Below, piece by piece: positions 34,738-45,748 of a stretch of DNA of 64,000 bases. The stretch's first letter is position 1. Every line of letters begins with the position of its first letter. Where the stretch lies: NCBI GenBank assembly GCA_017163975.1, contig JAFFSR010000248.1:434001-498000 (forward strand). The letters run 5' to 3'. Under the pieces are notes generated by a model. That model ran no database searches. It was not told the origin of the DNA and was given only the letters and a program-made list of their open reading frames with translations. Source of the DNA: Anastatus disparis. Lineage: Eukaryota > Arthropoda > Insecta > Hymenoptera > Eupelmidae. The position numbers and the translations under genes were made by a program.

Positions 34738-37458
34738 GAGGTATCAAACTAGGCTGTCGCAACCCTGAACAATTTGCCGGGATACGACAGGAAAGGTGGG
34801 AAGTTATAAAATAATAAAGAAATGATAATAATAAAAAAAAAATAAATTGGAAAGATTTTAGTGAAATAAAATTTAAAGTTTAATTTAGGAAAAACAATGT
34901 AAATTATTAAATAGAAAGCAAATTTGAATTTTAAGTTTGATTTTATTTACTTTTAGTAAAAGTTTTACTCACTCTTCCTAAGTAATTGATGAAACCAGAG
35001 AGAGAGAGAGTGTGAACACAATGGAAATATCCGTTGAAATTTTCTAGAACTGGTTGTGCACTTAGTAATTGAAACTTAGAAATTTGAATTGAGAAAACTT
35101 GAAAATTTAGTAATTGAAACTTAGAAATTTGAATTGAGAAAACTTGAAAATTTGTGATTGAAGTATTGTAGAACCTTGGCGATGTATCCTTGGCGGTGGT
35201 CGACTGACTGATTTCCTCCCCGTTCTGTCTTTTTAAAGGAGCCTTAGGGCCCGCCCTGAGGATCTTCAAAATTTCCCTTTCCGTTGGAAAATATGGTCAA
35301 ATTGGCAATGGGCGTACGCAAAAAGCGTGCTTGTTCCTCTTTATCTTCGCTTGTGGGCGGATTTTTTAACCTTAGGGAGAAAAACTCCCTAGGAATTTCA
35401 GTGTATTTTCTCTGAGTTTCCCTCTCTCTCTTCGGAATTTCTCCCTTACTTAGGAAATAAGCTACATATATTGTTTACAATAATTATTTCGCACACATAA
35501 AAAAAAATAAACTTAAATTTAGATTACTCTTTTAATTATTAATATTTCTTGGTTATAATATTTGTTTCTTTTTTTTTAAAAAGGTTAAACTTTAAAAATA
35601 ATTTAATAAACATTTATAAGTTTAGTATGAAAAAAAAATAGAAAAGGAAAAATACAAATAAAATAAACAGATATTGTCAAGAAACATTAATAATTAATAA
35701 TGATTTAATTAAAATTAAAAGAAAAGGAAAAACAAAACTTAATAAGCGCAAAGTATATAAAATTATGAAAGATACGCTGATATTAAAAGAAAAGGTATCG
35801 TTTATACGTATTTAGTTGATTCGATGAACAATAAAAAAAAAAAATAATAAACCTAAAATTATTTATTAACTAAAGAAAAGATGATTTTTTTAGAGAGAGA
35901 AAAAAGAATAAAAATGACATATGCTAGAATTTACGTACGGTTGTTAAAAATAAACAATTATTCGTCGCATTATTTCTATTGACGTTTATTTAACAAACAA
36001 TATGATAAAATGAATAATTTTAATCAATAAAAAGAAGGTAACAACAAAAGTTATACAAAAAGAAAATGTAATAGATGCTTAAAATTCTAACAGGCGACGC
36101 TACACAAAAAGATAGGATGCTGATACTTAAAATGTTTAAATAAAATTGTTTGAAATGTAAAAAATAAATCTAACTAACTATTAATTAAATTTAACTGTTT
36201 ATTAAAATATCATTTCTTTTTAAATAAAATTTTAGTTAATTCTTAAAAATTTCCCAGGTAATTTTAAAATATCTGTGGAGCCTCCAGTCGTAAATACTGG
36301 CGCCCGTTTTTATTGAGGCTTATCCTCTTTGTGTCGAAAGATATTTTCTATTTCCTAATGGTCAACTTTATTCTTTTCATTTAAAATATCAATATTTATT
36401 ATTTAAAATGTAAATAAATTTTATAAGATGTTAATTTAGAATTTCCGTGAAGGAATAACATTAATTAATTTGTATATATAAAAAAAAGAATCATATTTTG
36501 TATATTAATATAGTATATGAAACGAATAAAGTTAGGTAATTTATGCTTAAAGTAATTAATAATTACTACAAAAAAAAGAGAATTGTATCAATAGTATAAA
36601 AACATTCATAAGAGTTTAATATTTAAAAGTATTCAAATTTTAAGGTTTTTTGTGTTCTTAATTATTGTGTAACAGAGTATTAAATTATAATGTTGCCTGC
36701 GTTTGATTGGCAACTTCCTTACTTGATTAATCATAAAAATAATATTACATTATTGGAAAGTGACATATAGTTAAAGCAATAACATTTGCGCTGTACTGTT
36801 TGAAGGAAAATAATAATAAATACTATATTTGCAAAAGTTTGTATCTATAGATATATATACGAATATTTATGAATATTTAGAGATGTTGAATACGCAAAAA
36901 AAATAAAGGAAAATAAAAATACGAATAAATAATATTAAAATAGCTACTGTAAAAAGGGGATGATAAAAAAAATTTCGACATATAAGATCATTAAATCCAG
37001 GTAAAATGTTTGTCCCGTTATAGAAAAGAAAGTAAGAAGAAAAAAATTGAAATCTTATTTGCCCGGTCTATGTATGCATTTGTCATGCTGTACACAGATG
37101 TAGGTATTAGGGGTTTTTCCTTATTTTTTTCGTATTCCATATCTTCTTCAATAGTTATTATAGACATTACTGTTGCTTTAAATTTTTATGTAGAAGGACA
37201 TTTGTACATTTATAAGTATATAAAAAAAGGAACGAAAATGGTTTATCTCAACGGATGTCTGGAAGCTTAAGATACAATAATCGTAAACTAAAATAAACTA
37301 AAATATAAGCATAAGAGAAAAATTTACTTTAAGGATTAGGCGTGTGAACGAATGAAAAAATTTTTAAAACTAGATAAAAAAAATAGTAAGGAAAAGAAAA
37401 ATGTTTTGAAATATTTAAAATTATAAAAAAAATTTACGCAAATAGTGCTGACATGACA
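34738..37458 (-). repeat. 3' LTR (2.72 kb)
   Basis: Near-identical to the copy at 50,639. It contains two copies of a 45-bp unit (TTAGTAATTGAAACTTAGAA..., about 35,061-35,150), a purine/pyrimidine hairpin TTAGGGAG/CTCCCTAG near 35,367-35,389, and a GC-richer 0.3-kb segment around 35.2-35.4 kb that may hold the promoter. A 108-codon minus-strand ORF (35,269-34,943) spans the 45-bp units as 15-residue repeats. I would not call it a gene. Just outside its 5' side (37,459-37,526) are weak purine tracts (CCTGGGG, AAAAAAAAACAGAGG) that could serve as the polypurine tract. Confidence 0.9.
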
Positions 37459-37536
37459 CCCCAGGCCTAAAGCGGTTGCTAGGAGATGATAGCGAACTAG
37501 CAAATGCATGCCTCTGTTTTTTTTTAATCATTTTTC

Positions 37537-39507
37537 TTATTGTAAATTTAAAAGTCCATTGGGAGTTGACTTCCTTTCTTGTAGTTCTGTCAATTCTGAT
37601 GTTGGATATAGATTTGATGCTATAGGTGCAGTAGCCTCCACATTGTTTTCTGTTGGAGTAAAACCTTGTTCAGGATCTTGAGTTGAGTTTTGTTCTTTAC
37701 CCAAGTAGAGCAGTATGTGAGCTAGGGTGCCCCATAGTGCACCTAAGAGATGGATAGACCATCCAAATACAGAATGGAGTGTGTATCCTCTTATAATTAC
37801 TTCAATTACTAATTTTATAAATTGAAAAATCATGATTACGGCTATTATTCCCGCGCTGGCTGTTCCAAAAGTTATGAATTGGTTCCATACCTTGGACCAA
37901 GTAGATCGAGCTATTTTTGCTATGGCTTCTTCATTTAGTAATTTAATGATGGTTCCTTCTCCTTCTATGTTTTGGTGTCCATTCATCTCACAGGCTATAT
38001 CATTTAATAGTGCTGGTTTTTCTACGGGAAACATGATCCGTTCCCGTAGCTCATTTAGATCTTGATCTGTGTAAATACCACTCGTAGCTAAGTCTGAGGG
38101 ATTTACATATTTCCAAGTAGGTTGATCATTAGGTTTGAGCATAGTTGGAGCTAATGCTTCAGTTGGTCTTGGCAAAATTTTGTACCAGACTTCTCCTAAA
38201 AAGTAATAACCTGGCAGAAGAGCATTGCACGCAATTTGTGTCCCTTTTTTCTTTAGTATGTGTGTCCTTGGAGTCAAATAATGAGTGGAATTCTTATGCG
38301 TCACTTGAAGTTCTGCATAGCAAGACAGGCCATGTTCGATCTTCACTTCTACAGGAATGCACTTGACTATGTGCACTACCTCTCCTGATACAACTGCCAT
38401 GTATCCTGGTCCTTTCATGAGGTTAAAAGCAAACTCGTCCGGAGTTTGTGTTGCTATGGTCAATGCATTTTTTAATGTTTGTCGCTCAATATTACAACGT
38501 TGATAAATTACGTCGCGATACAAATTTTTTATTTGAGTCCGGATATGTCGTTCTACATAAATAAATTTAGAATTTATGTATGCAAATATATCGAGATTTG
38601 AAACAGATGGTCTCGACGCTGAGGCGAAAGTGTCGCCGCGACTAGTTTCGAATATTAACAGTTTTGGGTGTTCGGTTCTTATAACAGAATACCCACAAAT
38701 ATTTTGTTTATTTTTAGCAGTAAGTGCAAATGTTACGTCCTGCGTTGTCAGAGAATACACGGTTTGGAATTCTCCCAATTCATTATCAGTGATTTTATTC
38801 GCGTAGCCTTCAAAAAGTACACCGTAATTATTGAATTTACAGTTATCGTAAGGAAGAGCGTTCCAAAACGTGTATCCTCCTTCCATATCTATGCATGTTC
38901 CCTCTTCTAATCGGCATACCGTTCCAGATTTCAAATGCATAGTATTTTTTCCGAGAGAAATGCGCGAGAAATAGTCTGTGAGGGTAATCTTTACTGTTCC
39001 TTGTACTACTACTTCACTCCATGTTCCGTAAAAATCGGAATACGTTGCTCCATTGCATTCACCGGTTTCCGAGGTTGTACCAGCGAGCAATATGCTATGT
39101 GTGACGCTATGGTTACTCCTGAGTCCATGAACCACTTGTGTATCAGTTAATTTTAGAATACCCGAAACATGTGCTTCTTTACAAGCTTGTTGACTTATGT
39201 CTCTAATAAACTCGTTTTCTCCATTGTGAACTATTGATATGTGTGAAAATAATCCACACTTATAAACAGTTCTATGGATTTCAACTTTGCATTGATACAC
39301 ACGAGTTTCGATGTACTCGTTGACTTGAAGTAGTTAAATGTATTTTTTATCAACTTTCACAGCGTCTCCAGGGGTTTCACATTCCCCAACATCAAGGAGG
39401 GATAGGGTAGTCACATTAAGATATCGTGACCCACAATCATATCCTATTAGGCCGTGGATAGGTTGGAAGATTAAGATTGAGGCAATTATCATTATTTCGC
39501 CTAACAT
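37537..39507 (-). pseudogene. env: Envelope glycoprotein, chuvirus-like, one in-frame stop
   Basis: ATG at 39,507-39,505, 45 bases past the end of pol, gives a hydrophobic signal peptide (about 19 residues). A Cys-containing ectodomain start follows, then an in-frame TAA at 39,334-39,336. The frame is open for 587 more codons to 37,537, so the gene is about 656 codons. Visible: N-glycosylation sites, many conserved Cys, a GTWSEVVVQG segment, CIDMEGGYTFWNALPYDNC, a basic stretch before YRDVIYQRCNIERQ, a long hydrophobic membrane region (TASAGIIAVIMIFQFIKLVI) and a second one (FGWSIHLLGALWGTLAHILL), and a polar tail. It lacks the baculovirus-F pattern seen at 14-1385. The arrangement and recalled motifs match glycoproteins of chuviruses (Jingchuvirales), which some insect retroelements have captured. 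Alternative: another negative-strand-virus glycoprotein. Confidence 0.65.
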
Positions 39508-39551
39508 TGTTATTATTATTATTTTTTTCTTTCCTGTAACACATAAACAAA

Positions 39552-42500
39552 TTAATTAGTTTTTCCCTCCCTTCCCCTTTTTTTAATAATTTTTTTGAAA
39601 ATCTTTTTATTATCTATTTCCTTATTTATATGTGAGAGTCTAAGTCGATTTGAATGAACCACCTTGCTAGTGTTATTTATTTTAATTCTGATGTTTATTT
39701 TATTTATAATTTCTAATATTTGATGCGGTCCTGAATATTGGTTACCGAGTTTACCCGGTTTTGGTCCCGATAATAGAAATACAAAATCTCCTACTTTAAA
39801 ATTTTTAGGATTAATTTTTTTATCATAATATTTTTTTGATTTATGTTTTGAAGCTACTAAATTTTCGTAAGCCAGTTTTCGTATTCCATTTAATCGTGTC
39901 ACCAAGTCAGTCATATAGCCTTTATAGGTAGGCAATAGGTCACCTTCTCTCAAAGGGTTACTTGAAGGTAATCTTGCTAAATGACCGAATACTACTTCAA
40001 ATGGGGTATGTTTTGTGCTTTCATGCACACAAGTGTTATAGTTGAAAGTGGCTAACTCCAACCACTCGTCCCATTCATAGTCTAAATCTGTATATTGTTT
40101 CAGATATTCGATTAACGCGTGATGCGATCTTTCCAAAGATCCGTTAGACTGCGGATGGAATGCTGTAGTTTTCACCTTCTTTATTCCGAATCTTTTCGCG
40201 AATCTTGACATCAGGCTACTCAGAAAGTTTTGTCCTTGATCCGTTAAGATTATTTTTGGACTTCCAAATATACAAATAAATCGTTTAACGAAAACATCGG
40301 CTATTGTTATTGAGAGTGCGTTGGGTATAGGTATGGCCATACAAAATTTTGATAAATTATCCTGTATCGTAAGAATATATTGGTTTCTGTTTTTTGTCAA
40401 ACTGAGGGGTCCAACGATGTCTAAAGATGTCTTATGGAATATTGTTCCTGGAGTATCTGCAATAACCATTGGTTGTTTGGTCTTCAAACGAGTTAATTTT
40501 TTTAATTGGCATTGTAGGCACTGTTGGATCCTTCTTTGGATATCTTCTTTTAGATTTTCCCAATAATATTTTCGACGTATACGATGGTATGTTTTGGAGA
40601 TACCTCTGTGCCCCCCAATGGGCGAATTGTGTAGTTCTTGAAATATCTCGTTTCTTTTATCTACAGGTACATATAACAAAGTACCCGTGCAGATCAAAAT
40701 TTTTATTGGTGAATCTTTGAACACGGTGTCTAAAATATTTAATATTTCAAGCCATTCTATATTTACAATTGACTTTACTTTACCAAAATTTATTTCTCTA
40801 ATTTTTAACTTAACTAATAAGTCACGCAATAATACTAAGGTTATATACAAGGTAGTACTGGCCAACATTATTGACTCAGATGTTTCCCTTTTTATACATA
40901 GGAGGAATATGTTTTTATTTTTCCTTCCTTTCAAATGGTGTATTTCACCCTTTTTTAGTTGAGGTAATTGTAAATCCTTGTTAAAAGTGAGGAATTTCTT
41001 TGATGATTCATCACAGGGTTGTCCATCTTCGTCAATAAAGCATATGATGTTGTTCTCCCTATACTCTAGTGGTTCTCTTATTTCTATTATTTGTTTCCTT
41101 AGAAGTGATTGAGTATCGTTGGTTTTAATACTATTTGTTGAGTCTGTATTTTCTATACTATAATCCTTTTCTATTAAGGAAGGAAGTGATGGATCTGGAT
41201 TAGGATAAATCGAAGGATTTATTGATTCTGTTGTTTTATTGTCGATTCCTGTTTTTTTTATTTCAGTTTCGTTGTCTTGTAAACTTTTATTTTTTTCATT
41301 ATCAAAAATGTCTTTATTTTTTCAAATAATCTCAGATTTAGTTTCATCATTGATTATTGGTTTCAAATTTATGGTTTTATCATCATCCTTCTGAAGCTTC
41401 TTTTGAGCTCTGGTCATAACAGCAATATTGGCTGTTTTCACAGGATTTCTTGATAAAGCGTCTGCATTAGAATTTAATCTTCCCGGTTTGTAAACAATTT
41501 CGTATTCATATTCCGATAATTTGAATCGCCATTTTTGAACGCGCGTGTTGAGATCCGCGGATTTAAACCATACTAAAGGTTGATGATCTGTATAAATAGT
41601 AATTCTTTTTCCGTAAATATAAGATCGAAAAGTATCTACACAATCTAATATGGCTAAAGCTTCTTTTTCGTAAACCTCGTAGTGCAATTCCGGACCCCTT
41701 AAAACTCGTGAAGAATAAGCAATAGGATGGTCTTTGCCGATTTCTCCTTGCGAAAGTACACCACCGATTGCGTAACCCGAGGCGTCAGTTGTAATGTTAT
41801 AAGGAAGGTTAGGATTAGGAGGTACTAGGACAGGAGCTTTACATAGAGCTTCTTTTAATAATGTAAAAGATTCTTCAGCTTTTTCGTTCCATTCAAAAGG
41901 AACGTCCTTTTGTAGCAATTTAGTGAGTGGTTTCGAGATTTTTGCGAAATCTTTTATGAAACGCCTATAATAACCGACTAGTCCTAAAAATTGACGGACG
42001 TTTTTAACGGATTTCAGTGTTGGGAAATCTTTTACGGCTGATCATTTTCTTGGGTCGGGTTTAACTCCTTCTTCACTCAATATGTGACCCAAGTAAGTGA
42101 CGCTCTTTTTTAAAAATTCACATTTGTCCGTCTGTAATTTCAAGTTCACGTTTGTCAGTCTTTCCATAAGTAAATTGAATTTCTCATCGTGTTCTTCGAT
42201 GGAATTCGCATAGATTACAATATCGTCCAGGTAAACAAATAATTTATTTCCTTGTAAACCGACCAATATAACATTCATTAATCGCTGGAAGGTGGCAGGA
42301 GCGTTTCGCAGGCCAAAAGGCATCTTTTTGAACTGATAATGGCCATAAGGGGTGCTGAAGGCTGTTTTAGGAGCATCTTCTTCAGACATATTTATCTGAT
42401 GAAACCCCGAGGCCAGATCGAGTACTGTATAGTACTTGGCTCCGCCTACCTGATCAAAAATATCCATGATATTTGGTAATGAATAAGAATCTGCGACTGT

Positions 42501-44009
42501 TTTTTCATTAAGAGCACGGAAATCTAACACCATTCTCCATCTTCGTCTACCCTGCGAGTCAGGTTTCTTGGGTACCATCCATACAGGTGTGCTATACGGA
42601 GATGTGGAATGTTCTATGATTCCGGCATTTAATAATTCTTGAACTTGTTTATTAAGTTCTTCCCTCAATGAGTGAGGCAATCTATATTGTTTTACGTTGA
42701 TGGGTTCTTCATCAATGGTTTTTATGGAATGTTTTATCACTTGTGTTCCAGGTAATTCGTCTCCTGGTAAATAAAAACGATCTCTATGTAAGGTTATTAA
42801 TTTCCTTACGTATTTGTCTTCTTCAAGATCTAAGTGATCTAACCTTAAATAATCTTCTAACTCTAATTTTTGCACGTTAAAAATTTTCTTCTCGTATGAT
42901 TGACCGTTAATATTATATATATACAAATTTTCGTTTCGGTCTATGTATTCTTTTAAATCTAATTCTTCATTCATCTGTTTTTGTTCAATAAAGTATTGGC
43001 TTTTGATGTCGATATATTCTTCTATTGTTATATCGAACTCGTGTAAATCTGTTTCAGATAGTATGTACGGCATCGTATCAGTCTTGTAAAAGGGTGCCAT
43101 TGACGAGAAATTATCTTCTGATGTTGTTGAGTCTGTTTTTTCCTCGTTGTATTCATCTGTAATATCAGGAGTTGTTGCGTAATTTGGTGTTATTGACTCT
43201 GTTTCGATTTCTTTATTTCCGAATTCTAAGGGTACTGTAACAGTTCCTACTCGTAACAATAGACACTCGTAATCTATTATTGCTTCTGATAGATTCAAAT
43301 ATTCTGCCCCAATTATTCCTTCTGCTGGTAATGGGAAATCTTCGGGGACTAAATGAAACGTGGATTCCTGTCCTAACATTCCAATTGTTACAGAACCTGT
43401 TGTCATCATTAATTCGGTTCCTATTCCTTTAAGTAGTAATTTGTTGTCATAATTAATTTCAGAGTCTTTAGGTAACAGATGTTTTTGAAGTAAATTAACT
43501 TCAGAGCCTGAGTCCACTAAAAATTTATTTTTTTTATTGATTTCTAAGCCTAGCTGTACCATAGGTAAATAACTTTTAAGATTGTCTAGTTCTATGCATA
43601 CTAAACGAGGATGTTCAATCTCTGTTTCGTTATTATGATATAGGAATGGTACTGAAATTCGGTCTATCTTCAAAGCTTTTTCATCAAAATCTAACTTAGC
43701 CTTCGTATTTAAGAAGAATTCTGAGCCTAAAATTCCTTCGAATGGTATAGGAAAGTTTGCAGGTACTACTAAGAATTCAGTCTTATAACCAGCTATTCTT
43801 ATATTAATTATTCCTAGTGTAGTAATAGGAGCAGAATTGATGCCTTTTAATACATAAGTGATATCTCTATTAATAAATGAAAAATCAGGTATCGCACTGA
43901 TTCTTATTAAGTTTGCTTCTGAACCACTGTCAAGCATAAGATTTAAATTTGACTCTATATTAAATAAATTGATCTTTATAAATGGAATATTCTTCCCTGG
44001 GAATCGCAA
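39552..44009 (-). pseudogene. pol: Pol polyprotein: two proteases, RT, RNase H, integrase (two in-frame TGA)
   Basis: One frame throughout, -1 relative to gag, and open upstream of 44,009 into the end of gag. This suggests -1 frameshifting as in gypsy. Domains by residue of the 44,009-42,042 piece: retropepsin 1 with DSG at 27-29 and GILG at 92-95; retropepsin 2 with DSG at 166-168 and GIIG at 231-234; acidic linker; RT with YLDD at 593-596. After TGA at 42,044-42,042 the piece from 41,918 carries RNase H (Asp45, Glu86, Asp111, Asp153). A second TGA is at 41,324-41,322. The last part has the integrase HHCC finger, the DDE triad (Asp172, Asp232, Glu268 counting from 40,934) and a GPH-type C-terminal motif near 39.74 kb. 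All catalytic residues are intact; only the two TGA codons break it. Confidence 0.92.
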
Positions 44010-44011
44010 CC

Positions 44012-45562
44012 TTATGGTAACAATTCGCAGAGCAGATTGTTGATTTCTACTTTCTCCTCGGCAGGGCGTCTTGGGCGATGAGTCTCCCGTGTCACGCCCT
44101 GGTTCTGGAGACTCATTCCGTTTCCCTGATTTTCTTGGTCATTCTTATATTGTAATTTACGACATTCGGTTATGTCATGACCTTTATTTTTACAATATCT
44201 GCATTCTTTTGTGACTTGTGGCTTGTTTGAAAAGCAAGTTGACGCTGAATGGCCGATTTTTTCACAAATTTGGCACATCATTTGCGATTTAGTTTCCCGT
44301 GATCTAAAATTTTTGGGACATTTCAAAGCAGAATGTCCAATCTTATTGCACAATTGGCATACTGCTGAATATGCCTGGTTGCAATCTTTTGCAACATGTC
44401 CAATCTTGCCACAAATTTGGCATTTTTGGATTAATCTGCATTGTAGGGCTGCATGCCCTATCCTATTACAGAGTTGACATTCAATTAAGTTTTTCGTTTT
44501 TAAAAAACAAGTATTTTCTGAATGTCCAGGTTTTTTGCAATGATTGCATGTAACTTGACCTTGTCTTCTACAATCTTTAGTTTCATGGTCATCCTCTTTA
44601 CAGAGTTGACACAAATTTACGCGTTTCCTTAAACCTGTGTTCCTGTCTATTTGATTGTTTCTCCTTAAAGCATTTCTAGCATCCAGTTGCTTTTCTATTT
44701 TTACAGCTTCTTTCACTATATCTTCAATTTCTCCTTGAGTTATTCTCTGTTCTATTTCGGGTTTAAGCCCTCTTTTAAAACAGTCAATTAGGCTCTGTTT
44801 TATGCTGGTTTTAACAGCTTCAGGCACTTCACCATTTGTTTTTTCGGCTTCTAAAATTCTTTGTCCTAATACTCGCATTCTATTAGCGAACGATATCACG
44901 GATTCATTATCTCTTTGATATTCGTTGCCCAATTCTCCTAGTAGTTGGTGAACAGTTTTAGGAGAACCGTATATATCTTTCATGTAACTTTTAAAATCTG
45001 CGACTGTATTAAAAGTTTGACCACTGATGGCTTGTAAAGCTTCTCCTTCTACGCGGGCTCTCAATAATTTAGTCAAATTTCCCTCCGCGTTAGGGTCTAT
45101 CATTGCTAAGGCCTCGCTACATCCTTGCAAGAAATTGCTTAAAGGTATATTAGTACCGTCAAACTTAGGCACTACTTGCAGTGCATCCTTGAGTGAAACT
45201 ACTTGATTAACCGCTAATGGTACAGCAGCACCAGCAGCAGCAGGGACCGTATTATTCGTCATTTTAGTAATTTTTTTGTCGTCTAGATTGATTTTAATAA
45301 ATTCTTTTTTATTGTCCTTATTTTCTTGTTTAATAACAGTCAAATCTTCTTCTTTCAATGTAACAGATTCTTCTGAAGCTGATTCCGAAACCGTTAAACT
45401 TCCTGAGTCCTCGAATGAGTCTTTTTCGATTTTATTATCAGATTTTAATTTTTGTTTATTAGGTCGAGGTGTAGATGTATTTTTAGGCAAAAACGATTCT
45501 ACTTGTTGTCGTAACCCTTCATTATTTTGAGCTTGACTCCTAGTTATCCGAGCACCCGACAT
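44012..45562 (-). CDS. gag: Gag polyprotein with seven CCHC zinc knuckles
   Basis: 516 residues from ATG at 45,562 to TAA at 44,012; intact. Residues 1-105 are a charged, Ser-rich matrix-like part. About 125-300 is an alpha-helical capsid of the retrotransposon-gag type (VPKFDGTNIPLSNFLQGC, then helices through KQLDARNALRR). Residues 318-467 hold seven complete C-x2-C-x4-H-x4-C knuckles (starting at 318, 339, 362, 381, 402, 430 and 454). The tail is Gln/Arg-rich. Gag forms the particle and the knuckles bind the genomic RNA. One to three knuckles are usual in this superfamily. The pol frame overlaps its last codons. Confidence 0.92.
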   Translation of the reverse strand: MSGARITRSQAQNNEGLRQQVESFLPKNTSTPRPNKQKLKSDNKIEKDSFEDSGSLTVSESASEESVTLKEEDLTVIKQENKDNKKEFIKINLDDKKITKMTNNTVPAAAGAAVPLAVNQVVSLKDALQVVPKFDGTNIPLSNFLQGCSEALAMIDPNAEGNLTKLLRARVEGEALQAISGQTFNTVADFKSYMKDIYGSPKTVHQLLGELGNEYQRDNESVISFANRMRVLGQRILEAEKTNGEVPEAVKTSIKQSLIDCFKRGLKPEIEQRITQGEIEDIVKEAVKIEKQLDARNALRRNNQIDRNTGLRKRVNLCQLCKEDDHETKDCRRQGQVTCNHCKKPGHSENTCFLKTKNLIECQLCNRIGHAALQCRLIQKCQICGKIGHVAKDCNQAYSAVCQLCNKIGHSALKCPKNFRSRETKSQMMCQICEKIGHSASTCFSNKPQVTKECRYCKNKGHDITECRKLQYKNDQENQGNGMSLQNQGVTRETHRPRRPAEEKVEINNLLCELLP

Positions 45563-45748
45563 ACAGAAAGGTGAATTTTAAAAGGAGATTCTTTATATAT
45601 ATATATAAAAAAAAATAGAAAAATAAAAAGAAAAAGATAATTAATTTATTTAATTTTAAAGTTGATTTTATTTAATTTTAAAGTTGATTTTATTTTATTT
45701 TAAAGTTAATTTTATTTAATTTCAGTTATTAATATTGTTATAACGCTT

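Noticed and set aside
34943..35269. 108-codon minus-strand ORF in the LTR (115 codons in the other LTR)
   Set aside because: Its length changes with the number of 45-bp units and it has no domain. More likely LTR sequence that happens to stay open.
36289..36305. TGGCGCCCG, a lysine-tRNA-like primer-binding sequence, inside the LTR
   Set aside because: It lies within the LTR and on the opposite strand to the genes. A better PBS is directly next to the 5' LTR.
37010..37270. 86-codon plus-strand ORF in the 3' LTR, repeated at 52,961-53,221
   Set aside because: It is antisense to the retroelement, starts at TTG, and is duplicated only because the LTRs are duplicated. No family resemblance.
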